This document shows positions 35,904-46,484 of a stretch of DNA of 64,000 bases, in pieces. The stretch spans positions 37,222,904 through 37,286,903 of the forward strand of contig CM037874.1 in the NCBI GenBank assembly GCA_021292105.1, read 5' to 3'. The notes beneath the pieces were generated by a model. The model had not been told where the DNA came from and ran no database searches. It was given only the letters and a program-made list of their open reading frames with translations. Within the stretch, counting starts at the first letter, position 1. Each line of letters opens with the position of its first letter. This DNA is from Anadara kagoshimensis. Taxonomy: Eukaryota > Mollusca > Bivalvia > Arcoida > Arcidae. A program made the translations under genes and the position numbers.

Positions 35904-36082
35904 CAGTCAATCCTGTCAATAAAGACCATCCAAGGGAACCAGTAAAAGTGGTCTTTATGGGCAGGTGACCTTTATATACATGCTCAAACGATATGAATAA
36001 AGAACAATTGGGATACAATTCAAATGAGCTTTATAAGCAGGTGGCCTTTATATAGAGGTGGTCTTTCAGACAGGTTGGACTG
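35904..36082. mobile_element. MITE family M1, complete copy
   Basis: 179 bp between TA dinucleotides, ends CAGTCAATCCTGTCAATAAA and CAGACAGGTTGGACTG. Same length as the copy at 23624-23802. Confidence 0.85.
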
Positions 36083-36679
36083 TATAATATAATGGTTTAA
36101 TAGAACCAAAATTAATTGACAGAAAAAACTACTAATAGATCTATAGAACTGAACTAAAATAACGATGAACTTTTACTATAAAATTGACATCTTTATTGGG
36201 TATAAAAACATCAAGGCCCAGTTGTCTGAAGCTTGCTAGGGTTAATCAACTGATTGGTCAAAATTTGCATAATTTCAAATATATGCATACATGTTGAAAA
36301 TGTCATTAGTGTATAGAATATCATCTAACTAAAACACATGATATAATATTATTATAATACATGATCTGTTGATTTTAATTCACATATTTTGAATTTTGGT
36401 TAATCATTGATTAAACTTATCAAGCTTTGAACAACTGGTTCCAGATAAAAGTTCTAAAAACAAAACTTTTGACACAAATGGAATTTCCAATAAACATGTC
36501 TGTGATTTCACTATGTAGCTAATTTCTTAATATCCAGTCCATTATATGTGTTTTGGATACATTTCATATGATAATACAAAATTTTTATACATATATCAAT
36601 GACCCATAATTTTCACTTTTTTCTAAACCAAATTGGGGCCTCAATGGCTGAGTGATCTATTTTAAGTGCCCACTTGACA

Positions 36680-36739
36680 AACATTCTATTTCAGTGTATT
36701 CATTCATAATACCCAATGAATACACTCAAATAGAATGTT
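36680..36739. repeat. Near-perfect short palindrome
   Basis: 25-nt arms (AACATTCTATTT... and ...AAATAGAATGTT) with one mismatch and a 10-nt loop. Confidence 0.85.
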
Positions 36740-38519
36740 ATTTCTTATATTTACAATCATAAAAACTATTGTTAGCATGTCAGAAACGTTAAACTATCGC
36801 TATAATAATTAATTTTATTCAAGTTTCCGACAAACATATGGGATTGATAGAACAGCCATTTCCAAATATGGATGGAATGCTGACCAATCAAACAACACAT
36901 GATGCAATCTGATAGTTAAAGTTATGTAATTGTAGGTCATGACCCATACCCTATTCATGAGCCATTGAATGTCAACAAAAGCAAATAGGCTCATCTAGAG
37001 AAGGTCAATTCAAATTGTAAATATTTACAAAATAAATCATGGCGCCTCCCATCAACAGAGTTCAAATCCAACTGGGGTCAGTCTTGGTTTTTACATTGAT
37101 ATAGAGTTGTCACTAGTTAAATGTAAAATTGTACCTTACCAAAGATCAGTTGTATTTTTCTGGGCACTCTGGTTTCCTCCACCATTAGTGAACTCACTGA
37201 CTTTATGTTATTGAAAGAATTTGACTGCAAGGTACATCTTCATTAATTCACTTTAAATAAGACAACTCCTAGTTACCAAGGTTAAACATTCCAGAGTGAA
37301 GACAAGGAAGTTTTATGCCCAAGTCAAGATTCTTCCCTTTATATTGAGACAAACTATCTCATACTAGGATTGGTCCAATGTGGAGTTTGAACTGAAGCAA
37401 CAAGAGGCATTATGATCCTTAAAGACATGCTGTAGACCACTTGGCCACTTAGGCCCCACAAATAACCAAAGTTAACTATAGCTGGCATTTCGCTGACCAT
37501 GCCTATTATGTTCTGAAACTGACTGCCATCACACTACCAAAGCAACCTCACTGCAACTTATGATGTACTAGTGTCAGTTACATCATTAAACACAATTAAG
37601 GCAGAGTTTTCCTTCTTTTGGTGTCTAATTCAAGCATGCTGAGCCTTTGTTGGAACATTGTGGGTGTGGCCAATAATCGGTCAATTCTTCGGTCATTCAT
37701 GAGTACCGGTATGCTGTGTTGACAATCAAGAGGTGTACAGTAATGGGGTATTACAGTGCCACAGTCAAGACCTGTATGCTTATATTGAGGTAATCAGATC
37801 TGGGATGGTGAAGGAAACCAGAGTACCACTGCAGGGGTACTTAGTGCCCCTTTGTATCCTACCTTTAAGACTGATGAGACCCTAAAGTTTACACATTGTA
37901 ATTATTCATTACTATTTACTACTTTCTTCAAGTTAAATAGGCCCCAGCTAAAAATAGTTAAAACTTCATCCCTGCACTGCACTGGTATACAAACTGCCAA
38001 ACTTTTGCACACTAGGATCTTTCTAAGTGGGATTTGAATCTAGGCAGAAAGAGGCCATGTAAACCAGTGTTTTAGACTACTGGACCAAAAAGGTCCTCCG
38101 AGATTTACAAAAGCCTTCATAACTGGTAACAGATTGTCAGTCTTGCTTGTATTGTGCACCTTCATCAATAATAAAAGCTAATAATTAGAGTTATACAAAG
38201 TCTTGATCACTAACATTGAAGTCATTAAAAACAACTAAAACACAGATGCCATTTTAAAAAATGTCATAAGTCCCATAAAGATCAGTTAAATAGGTTTTAA
38301 ACAAAGTGGAACCCAAAATGTTGGCAGAAACATAAAGCAGAGATAACACTAAACACTTTATGCCCCGAACTCAACTTTGTTTGGTGACATGAATATGAAA
38401 TACAGTTAGTATCTAAAATCCCCATGTAATTCTAAACACAATGCATACCGTTCAACCACAAATTATTTGGCACTGCCTCGAGGTCTACCAGTCACCACAA
38501 GACCACTTCAAAAATTTAT
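36740..38519. other. Intergenic, no gene recognised
   Basis: Contains MITE M5 at 37484-37686 and tRNA/SINE-tail-like text near 37150-37200 (GGGCACTCTGGTTTCCTCCA); otherwise nothing supported. Confidence 0.5.
37484..37686. mobile_element. MITE family M5, diverged copy
   Basis: Left CATTTCGCTGACCATGCC, right ACATTGTGGGTGTGGCC to CGGTCAATT; central block TGTCAGTTACATCATTAAAC matches the 31591 copy. Confidence 0.75.
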
Positions 38520-38682
38520 CACACTAAAGTGTTTATCATTTGACCTACGTCTATATGACCTAGAAAATGTTTACCACATTTTTCACACTAAAAGTGTTAA
38601 TCATTTGAATGAGTCAAGCTGTGCTTGGACAGTCTACATATGACCTAGAAAACCGTTTACAACATTTATCACACTAAAAGTG
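38520..38682 (-). pseudogene. Decayed zinc-finger copies beyond the stop codon
   Basis: On the minus strand, just after the stop of the zinc-finger gene, there are two further copies and a partial third of the last finger's coding unit (markers TGTTAATCAT on the plus strand at 38595 and 38681, and a related one at 38530; 86- and about 65-bp spacing). They keep recognisable codons for C-D-K-C, K-R-F-S-R-S-Y but carry stops (for example TAG where the finger has CAG) and frameshifts. They show that the array once ran further and was cut by a TAA. Confidence 0.85.
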
Positions 38683-41559
38683 TTAATCATTTGAATGAGT
38701 CAACTTATGCTTGGACAGTCTATATGACCTAGAAAACCGTTTTCCACATTTATCACACTGGAACGGTTTATCACCTGAATGCACCATCTTATGTGATGTC
38801 AAACTTGTTTTATAAGTGAAGCATTTATCACAGAGATCACACTTAAATGGCTTATCTCCTATGTGAATCTGTTTATGTCGCAATAAAGTTCCTGACTGGG
38901 AAAAATGCTTATCACATATATCACACTTGAATGGTCTTTGTCCAGTGTGGATGTATTTATGCTGTCTCAATGTAAATGAATGATTAAATTGTTTATTGCA
39001 TATATTACATTTGAATGGTTTTTCACCTGTGTGAGTCATTTTATGTTGGGTCAAGTAAACAGCCAGAGAAAATGCTTTGTCACATATGTCACACCTATAT
39101 GGTTTATCCCCCGTGTGAAGAACTCTATGTCTTATCAAGTTACTTGAATTCAAAAACAGTCTGTCACATATATCACACCTATAGGGTTTATCTCCCCTTC
39201 CTGTATGGATCAACTTGTGCTCCAACAAACTAGAAAGGTCAGAAAACTGCTGCTTACATATACCACACTTAAGTGATTTTTCTCTTGTATGGGTCAAGTG
39301 ATGCTTGGACAAGTTGGCTGCCTGAAAAAACTTTTTCTCACATATGTCACACTTGAACGGTTTATCTTCTGAATGAGTGACTCGATGCCTTGCCATGTTA
39401 CTGGAATATAAAAACTGTTTGCCACAAATATCACACTGGTATGGCTTGTGTTCTGAATGGTTTAGTTTATGTTTTAACATTGCGTTCAGCTCAGAAAACA
39501 TCTTGTAACATATTTCACACTTGAACGGTTGATGTCCTTTGTGAACCGATCTATGCTTGATCAAGTTACTCGAGTGATAAAACCGTTTATCACATATATC
39601 ACACCTGAACCTTTTATTTCCTGTATGTATAACTCTATGCCTTGACAAGTTACTTGGATTAGCATAATTTTTATCACATATATCACACTTATATGTTTTA
39701 GGTTTATCTCCTAACAGAACCGTTTGCTCAGTAAATTGCCTTTTACATACATCATTTTGATGTGGATTATCTCCCTTGTGAACCAATTCATGCGTTTCTA
39801 ACGTTTCTGATATAGGCAACTCTTTATCACATTCATATGGTTTATCTCCTGTGTCCATGACCTTGCTATAATTAGACATGGCTGTTGACTCAGAAAATTG
39901 CTTGTTAAAGATATCATTTCCATAAGGATGATCTTCTTTGTGAAATAATTCCAATGTTTCCTGTGTGCCTAATATAGGTAACTCTTCATCACAATGATAT
40001 AATTTATCTCCTGTATTTGTGACCTTGTTATTTGACAAATCTGTTGACTCAGAAAATTGCTTGTTACATATATCATTTTGATGTGGATTATCTCCCTTGT
40101 GAACCAATTCATGTGTTTCCAGTGTGGTTGATATAGGCAACTCTTCATCACAATGATATAATTTATCTCCCGTATCTGTGACTTTGCTATTTGACATGGC
40201 ATACGACCCAGAAAATTGTCTGGTACACATATCATTTTGATTTGGATTATCTCCCTTATGAACCAATTCATGCGTTTCCGTTTCTGATGTAGGCAACTCT
40301 TTATCACAATAATTTGGTTTATCTCCTACACTTGTGATCTTATTTGACAATACTGTTGGTCCAGAAAATTGTCTGATACACATATCATTTTGATGTGGAT
40401 TATCTCCCCTATGAGCCAATTTATGTCTTTCCAATGCCTCAATTAAAGAAAACCCTTCGTCACATATATCACATTTAAATAATTGATCCCATGTATGTAT
40501 AAATTTATGTTGTGAAAAATCGAAAGAATTTGTGAACTCTTTTTCACACGTATTACATTTAAATAGTTTCTCCCCTACATGATTCTTTTTATGTCTAGCT
40601 AAGGTGCTTGCCTGAGAAAAACATTTATCACATAAATCACACTTGAATGGTTTTTGTTCAGTGTGACTAAATTTATGCTGCCTCAAGGAACATGACTGAG
40701 AAAACTCTTTATTGCAGATATCACACTTGAATAGTTTTTGTCCTGTGTGAGTTAGTCTATGTTTGGACAAATTTGCTAAATAAAAAAACTGTCTATCACA
40801 TATATCACACTTAAACTTTTTATCTCCTGTGTGTAGCACTTTATGTCTTAATAAGTTACTAGAGTTAGCAAAATTCTTATCACATATATCACACTGATAT
40901 GGTTTATCGCTTGTATGAGTCAGCTTGTGATCAGACAAGGCATTTGACCCAGAAAACTGTTGGTCACATATATCACACTGATATGGTCTGTCGCTTTTAT
41001 GAGTCAACTTGTGTTTTGACAAGGCAGATGACCCAGAAAACTGTTTGTCACATATATCACACTTATATTTATTTCCTTGATGATTGGGTATTTGATGAGA
41101 ACTGATATGTGACTGTGATGTATCACATTTATATGCATATGGCCTAAATCCCATATGAATCAATCTATGTTGTGACAGGGAAAATGACTTAGTAAAGCTT
41201 TTATCACATATATCACACTTATATGGTTTTTCTCCTGTATGAATCATCATATGTTTGGATAAGTTACCTGACTGAAAGAAGTCTTTGTCACATATCCCAC
41301 ACTTATATTTTTTATGTCCTGTGTGTATCACTTTATGTCGTGATAAGTTACTGGAACTAGAAAAAAACTTATCACATATTTCACACTTATATGATTTGTC
41401 TCTTTTAAGAATCGTCTTCTGATTTGAAGAGTCACTAGACTGGGAGACCTCCTTGTCACCCTTTATTCCTGTATAAGACAACCTCTCTTCTGTTAAGGGT
41501 CCTGACTCAGAAACTTGTTTGTGATCTGTGCTGGAACTGTTCAGGAGGTTGTTATCCAT
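38683..41559 (-). CDS. Poly-C2H2 zinc-finger protein (958 codons, 23 fingers)
   Basis: Probable nuclear DNA-binding protein. I start it at the ATG at 41559 (M-D-N-N-L-L-N, context AGTATGG); the frame stays open upstream through a GTG but has no earlier ATG. Residues 1-56 are a Ser/Lys-rich leader without a recognised effector domain. Then come 11 C2H2 fingers (about residues 57-388) with one remnant after finger 3, a decayed block (389-622), and 12 more fingers (623-958). Most fingers read C-D-I-C-D with HTG-E/D-K-P linkers and 28-residue spacing. The whole protein is one exon; a strong acceptor TTTATTTTTATTTGCAG ends at 41683, so a 5' UTR exon may begin at 41682, and a weaker acceptor lies at about 41586. 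Fingers are very alike, which fits tandem expansion. Targets unknown; silencing or regulatory roles are inference from the family. Confidence 0.95.
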   Translation of the reverse strand: MDNNLLNSSSTDHKQVSESGPLTEERLSYTGIKGDKEVSQSSDSSNQKTILKRDKSYKCEICDKFFSSSSNLSRHKVIHTGHKKYKCGICDKDFFQSGNLSKHMMIHTGEKPYKCDICDKSFTKSFSLSQHRLIHMGFRPYAYKCDTSQSHISSHQIPNHQGNKYKCDICDKQFSGSSALSKHKLTHKSDRPYQCDICDQQFSGSNALSDHKLTHTSDKPYQCDICDKNFANSSNLLRHKVLHTGDKKFKCDICDRQFFYLANLSKHRLTHTGQKLFKCDICNKEFSQSCSLRQHKFSHTEQKPFKCDLCDKCFSQASTLARHKKNHVGEKLFKCNTCEKEFTNSFDFSQHKFIHTWDQLFKCDICDEGFSLIEALERHKLAHRGDNPHQNDMCIRQFSGPTVLSNKITSVGDKPNYCDKELPTSETETHELVHKGDNPNQNDMCTRQFSGSYAMSNSKVTDTGDKLYHCDEELPISTTLETHELVHKGDNPHQNDICNKQFSESTDLSNNKVTNTGDKLYHCDEELPILGTQETLELFHKEDHPYGNDIFNKQFSESTAMSNYSKVMDTGDKPYECDKELPISETLETHELVHKGDNPHQNDVCKRQFTEQTVLLGDKPKTYKCDICDKNYANPSNLSRHRVIHTGNKRFRCDICDKRFYHSSNLIKHRSVHKGHQPFKCEICYKMFSELNAMLKHKLNHSEHKPYQCDICGKQFLYSSNMARHRVTHSEDKPFKCDICEKKFFQAANLSKHHLTHTREKSLKCGICKQQFSDLSSLLEHKLIHTGRGDKPYRCDICDRLFLNSSNLIRHRVLHTGDKPYRCDICDKAFSLAVYLTQHKMTHTGEKPFKCNICNKQFNHSFTLRQHKYIHTGQRPFKCDICDKHFSQSGTLLRHKQIHIGDKPFKCDLCDKCFTYKTSLTSHKMVHSGDKPFQCDKCGKRFSRSYRLSKHKLTHSND
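39694..40395 (-). other. In-frame block of decayed zinc fingers inside the protein
   Basis: About 234 codons made of four and a half units of 51-54 residues, each a fused pair of former fingers: a half with Q-N-D-x-C-x-x-Q-F-S that has lost the first Cys and the His pair, and a half with C-D-x-E-L-P-I-S ... T-H-E-L-V-H-K that lost the second Cys and most of the helix. The linkers T-G-D-K-P and K-G-D-N-P remain. No stops or frameshifts. Confidence 0.92.
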
Positions 41560-42311
41560 ACTGATCTTCACAACTTTGAGGAACACTATTCAAATAAATC
41601 CTTGATTGATAAATGAAATTAGCATTAATCCCTTCAAATAAGTTCTCTTTCAATAAATGAAATAATTATTCTCTGGCCACATCTGCAAATAAAAATAAAC
41701 CCAACATAATTTAAATCATTGTTGATAAATATGAAAATCTTCATAACTGATCATCAGAAAATAATCAATGCACTTAAATCAACTGAAAATCGAAAAATTA
41801 AAAGTTAAGATTTATATTTTTTTTAATGATAAAGTATAGATAGTTCTCATGGACCTCTAGCAGACGATTTTTTCAGTAGAGTGGTCACCATTTTGTTAGG
41901 CAATCTATATCATTTATGTCTTTTTTAACCAAATTTGTTAATTTTTAAATTATTGTTTTTCAAAAGTAATTGGGATATCAATAAAGTTTTTAAAATTTAT
42001 TAAATTGCCAATGTTTTTACTTTAATTTGGTATAAGATTTTTGTCTCCATAACAACGATGTGATAATAATTTTATACACCCTATTTAACAAAGAATTAAC
42101 AAAAGAATGCCTGCCAAAATGGCTGCTACTTTACCTGTAAAGTTGACTGTGAAGTTACATGGGAACCATCTATACAGCTTTATATAGATATGGTTTTTTT
42201 TTATTTTGAGTTGTGGCAGCTTCCTCAAGGTTGGATACAAGCATTGCATTTTGTGGGATTTTTTGTAGTTTCACTTACTTTGTGTTATTCTTTTTCTATT
42301 GACTTGGAAGT

Positions 42312-42555
42312 AGGTAAGTGACTGTTCTTTCACAGAGCGCTCAGCATTATGAAATGAAAGTAACGGTTCTTTCGGATGGGAACTTAAAATATAGCTGGCA
42401 AGGTCTCGATATAAGTGAAAAAATTCTGACTGATTGGTTGGTTGGTTGGATGGATGAATGGATGGATGGACGGAAGGATGGATTGATGATTGATAAGGTG
42501 TAATGTTCCAGTCAAGAATAATTCACTTATATCGAGAAGTCATCAGCTATGCGTG
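42312..42555. mobile_element. Two SINE S3 fragments in inverted arrangement
   Basis: Plus-strand body fragment (GACTGTTCTTTCACAGAGCG ... GATGGGAACTTAAAATATAG) to about 42424, then a GGTTGGTTGGATGGATG simple repeat, then a minus-strand tail fragment (CCAGTCAAGAATAATTCACT) to about 42555. Confidence 0.7.
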
Positions 42556-43347
42556 AAGTGACCATTACTCAAATCAACTACTATTAGAAACATTGAACAA
42601 CTTCTAACTGTGAAAATAAGCATCATGGTCAGGGGGCATGACTAACTTTTTTGGGTGGGTGCTAAAAACGGCACAGTCTTTTAAATCTAAGCTGCTTAAT
42701 GAACTTGAACCTCTGCAATTTTTACAACAATTAATAAAGCATTGAAATATTTTGCATTTGTTGCAGGTGATTATGTTCAAACTATAAAACAAAATACTGT
42801 TGCATATGGTACATTTTGTGTTTGTTATTTAACTTCCTGTTCTTAATGTTTCTGTTACTCAGAATTTGTAGAGACTATGTGGACCAATTCCAATGCAGAC
42901 AACTCCAATATTAAATCAAGGTTTTTATTTTCACACTAAAGAATAACTAGTTGCTAAATTTATCAACTACGGTCAACTTTTAATTTGCAAATTTCAGAAT
43001 TTAGGTTAAATTTAGCACAAAGGCACACTAATATCCAGAAAATTGTGAGAAAAAAAGAAGAAAAATACAATTTAAGTGATAGAAAACTTTACAATATTGT
43101 TTTCAAAGTTGAAATTTCCAAAACTGTGAAAATTGGCAAGAACACTGAAACAAAATGTAAACATCATTCTACTCATTTTTATGTAGGACCCTTATTTGTG
43201 AATCTGGACCCATTTATTTCCTTACTGGTGTTATAAAAGCTTGAAATTTTAAGACAAACACTGTGGTGATAAGTAAAGTTTGCATAGCATTCTTTTTTTA
43301 TAAATTGGTGTTAAACTTACATTTGCCATTTTTCAAAGGAATACTAG

Positions 43348-43452
43348 TCAATTCGTTCCAATTCCAACTTGCCACAGGTGTAAAAACTCTGCATATAAAA
43401 ATGGAACGAGTTGGTAATAAAGTTGGAACGAGTTGGAATTGGAACGAGTTGA
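43348..43452. repeat. Foldback element
   Basis: Arms TCAATTCGTTCCAATTCCAA and TTGGAATTGGAACGAGTTGA with an extra GGAACGAGTTGG copy inside. Confidence 0.8.
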
Positions 43453-44260
43453 CCAGATACCTTTCAAAGTTTTTTTTTCTACTTTTTGGATTGCAATTAG
43501 GGCTGGTGTGATTTTTTGACTTAATATACTTAAATGGATAAACATATCCGTATATTTATTTTGGAATATAAATTGTGTATTTTATCATTTTCTTTAAATG
43601 AAAGAAACTTGTATTTTGAATAAAATTAGGACAAGAAATAAAATGTTGTGAGGTCCCAAGTTGCAATCAATTTAAAACAACTGCGTGAAGGAAAATCAAA
43701 CGAAAGACTATATAGCATCATGTGAGGGATCAGTTTTATGGTTATCAGTTACTGTTTACATTCTTGTTTTGTCTTCCTACCTTATGTGTCATAATTTGTG
43801 AAGTGACTTTAGTAAAGCAGTTGAAACTCGACAGGCTAACAACAAAGAAGGATGTACTTAAATCATAGTAAAAGTTGTAATGAAAACGGAATGACGCAAA
43901 ATCCGGACTTGAAATCTCGGTAGCCACTCTTTATGCTGTTTGTTTGCTCCAGCATAAATATTCTATTAGCTGTCGTTTAATGTACTGTCTGATAATTATT
44001 TTTAGAATTTTATTAAAATATTGACACGGAATACGCCTAAAAACTCGTTCGATATGACAAGCCCGACCAGGTAATTTTAAGTGGCCGCTTTACCAGTGCT
44101 ATAATCATTTTGCGCAGCAATTAAAAAAAAAGTTTATATATAAAAATGACAAAAATAATTAAAATAAAAGGAACAATGTAGAAGTTTGGAGAGTACTGAT
44201 AAATTTTAAAATCTGTTTCGCTGCCTATTCCCTTTGCTCGTTGTTGTGGGCTTTTTAAAA

Positions 44261-44400
44261 CAGTCAAACCTGTCTATAAAGGTCAACCAAGGGAACCAGA
44301 TAAAGTGGTGTTTATGGACAGGTGGCCTTTATATACAGGTTCAAATAATATGAATAAAGAACAATTGGGATACAATTCTACTGGCTTTTATAAGTAGGTG
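44261..44400. mobile_element. MITE family M1, truncated
   Basis: Left end CAGTCAAACCTGTCTATAAA and the ATGAATAAAGAACAATTGGG block are intact; the right end is replaced by unrelated sequence after AAGTAGGTGGGCC. Confidence 0.75.
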
Positions 44401-44476
44401 GGCCTGGCACGCATTTACATAGTAAAGCAAAGTATAGCACTTGCGGCCCAACGGACACAAGACATTTAAATGTTCA

Positions 44477-44498
44477 GAGAGAGAGAGAGAGAGAGAGA
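44477..44498. repeat. GA microsatellite
   Basis: About 11 GA units followed by three AGT units. Confidence 0.9.
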
Positions 44499-44599
44499 GT
44501 AGTAGTAGTACTTGTATCATTGGATACACTTTTCCCATAGTCATCTTACCGTAAGTGGGATCTTTTTAACAACCTTTTCACCTTTCTTGTTTTCTCTCA

Positions 44600-44990
44600 A
44601 GTCTTAATTGAAGCAGTTTGACAGGGAGCGCTGTTGTTGGACGATGAAGAGGCTTGTCTGTGCCGCGCCGTTCGTCATCAATTCTTACAGAGACAGTGTG
44701 AACGTCGATTTAGCTTGCATGATCATTCAATTAGCTTATCTTGTTCCAGAGCAGTTCCGCCTGGTTCTGACGGCTGCAAGTTTGTTTGTCTTTTTGTTTT
44801 CTATGGGTGGTTCCATGCCCATTTACGTGTATTTACCAATACTTAGTATCACGAATTAGATAAAAACAATCGAATATGCCTACAATAGGAGCGACATGGG
44901 ACAATCGGAACCTCGAGGTAAATGTACTTGAATTTAAAAGAGAACTCTCGAAGTCAGTAGTGTCGCCAAAACTTGTGTTTTAAGTGAATC
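44600..44990 (+). other. Coding-like, GC-richer island of unknown nature
   Basis: Sequence 44620-44800 is richer in G, C and CpG than anything nearby and is open in two plus-strand frames. A small frame at 44876-44982 starts M-P-T-I-G-A-T-W-D-N-R and ends in TAA, with a GAG|GTAAAT donor-like site inside. I do not recognise either. It might be a first exon or promoter region of a neighbouring gene, or a degraded retroelement. Confidence 0.25.
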
Positions 44991-45121
44991 AATTAAAATC
45001 TCATAACCCGTAGATAATCTTATTATCCTTTATTTGATAATTTTATTATGACACTCCTTCAGGCTATTCAACAAGTGTTTAAGTAATGCCGCATGTCATG
45101 CACATGGGCTAATTTGTTAAT

Positions 45122-45292
45122 ACAGTCAAACCTGTCATAAAGGCCACCTCTATATAACGACCACCTGCGTTTAAATGTCAGTAAAAAATAATCCAAACTG
45201 CTTTTAATTCGCGTTATTTGAGCCAGGACCATCTTCCCATAAAGGCAAAACTTTTCCTGTTCATTTTGGTGGTCTTTACAGACAGGTCTAAC
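45122..45292. mobile_element. MITE family M1 copy
   Basis: Starts ACAGTCAAACCTGTCATAAA; ends TTTACAGACAGGTCTAACT, with a diverged right terminus. Confidence 0.75.
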
Positions 45293-45334
45293 TTTATTTG
45301 TTATTTGTTTTATAAAAATTACCACATGAAAGTA

Positions 45335-45364
45335 CAGTGTGTGCGTGCGCGTGTGTGTGTGTGT
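45335..45364. repeat. GT/GC microsatellite
   Basis: GTGTGTGCGTGCGCGTGTGTGTGTGTGTC-type tract. Confidence 0.85.
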
Positions 45365-45834
45365 CTAGGCAATTGATTTCATGAACATGCTTATTAATGA
45401 TTTCGTTTGCATAAAAAACTATAATTACTACCGAATAAAGGCATCTCCCCCTTGGGAAAAATGACTATTTAAAATTCCCGAAGTTGTCCACTTAATTTCC
45501 AAAAACAACAGTGATATACTAGCAAATTAAATCCACAAAATGTTAGACATTGTCACAATATAACATCTTTGCAAACAAATCTTTATGCTTCATACATTTT
45601 GCTGTAATTCAGAATCTCGAATTTTCCCAATTTCAAAGGCAGAAGGAAGATTTTAAAAATGTAACAAAATTGCTGGCGTGTGGAAACACAGCATACATGT
45701 ATGAAATTGATATAATTATTGTCTATGACTGTTTAAGTTTATCTTAAACGAACAAAACGCTACAAAACACGGTAAAATAGAAATGCAGTTTTATCTATTC
45801 ATCACCACTTATTCAATTTTATTATTTAATAATT

Positions 45835-45980
45835 TTCAATGGATTTTCATGAAACTTTCACACAATCTTTGTGATATAATGTAGATGTACACCTCCTATT
45901 TAAAATTTGATCCGATGGATTTTTGCGAGCGGGGGCGGGGGTATTTTTTGTGAGCTTGTGGCTCACAGTTTTTCTCGTTT
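45835..45980 (+). repeat. Interspersed repeat R4, copy 1
   Basis: TCAATGGATTTTCATGAAAC, CACACAATCTTTGTGATATA, TTTGATCCGATGGATTTTT and TTTTTTGTGAGCTTGTGGCT, in the same order as at 60818-60962. Confidence 0.8.
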
Positions 45981-45984
45981 TAAG

Positions 45985-46132
45985 TTGTCATCCAAAAGAA
46001 CCACGAGTTTCATTTCGTAATGCCGAGTGTTGGCGATAGAAGGGCCTCTACCCACTTTCAGATCCTACCGTGGATCCAACCCACAACCTCCCAGTTACAG
46101 AGGGAGCATCTACCAACTGAGCTACCACAATA
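45985..46132 (-). mobile_element. SINE S3 fragment, minus strand
   Basis: tRNA-like head (reverse complement GTAGCTCAGTTGGTAGATGC) and adjoining body; truncated at the 3' end. Confidence 0.75.
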
Positions 46133-46159
46133 GGAATAAGACAATGTCTATATTATTAT

Positions 46160-46484
46160 TTGTAGTTTTTAATGAACTTCGTGAATTGTGTCACTGTTTT
46201 TGATAAGCATGATCTACATACAGTGTCTTTAAATCCCCACCCCAACCAAATAATTCAATACTCGATCTCTCTTTTTGTTATAATTGATATTTTTATAAAC
46301 CTTAGAATTTTAAATTTTGGAATATAATCTTCATTCAAAGACTCCTGAATTATTCAAATGTTTATCATTTTCCATTTCGCTATTTGTGGTTTTTGATGAA
46401 CTTCAGAAATTATGATTTTGACATATGGCATACATTCAGGAGTATTTTCTCCTGCATGATTCATTCAAATGGTTATTATTATTT
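46160..46484 (-). pseudogene. Decayed tandem copies of the terminal coding block of the second zinc-finger gene
   Basis: On the plus strand the block GTTTTTxATGAACxTCAGAAAT ... CATTCA recurs about every 113 bp (near 46163, 46289, 46389, and the live one at 46502). Read on the minus strand these correspond to the C-terminal codons N-H-L-H-N-S ... F-L-R-F-I-K-N, but the downstream copies are shot through with stops. Confidence 0.75.

Larger units (their letters stand above)
41587..44260. other. Upstream of the zinc-finger gene: UTR/intron and intergenic
   Basis: Holds the probable 5' UTR acceptor at 41683 (minus strand), SINE S3 fragments at 42312-42555 and the foldback at 43348-43452. No other exon recognised. 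Confidence 0.5.

Noticed and set aside
39969..40307. 112-codon frame overlapping the zinc-finger gene
   Set aside because: Same strand, other frame, inside the decayed repeat block of an intact long gene; a shadow caused by the repeat unit.
40899..41105. Antisense open frames in the zinc-finger gene (also 39015-39233)
   Set aside because: Complement of repeated Cys/His codons; no independent evidence.
44608..44859. 83-codon plus-strand protein
   Set aside because: Starts on a non-ATG codon, no splice context or recognised domain; kept only as an unassigned island.
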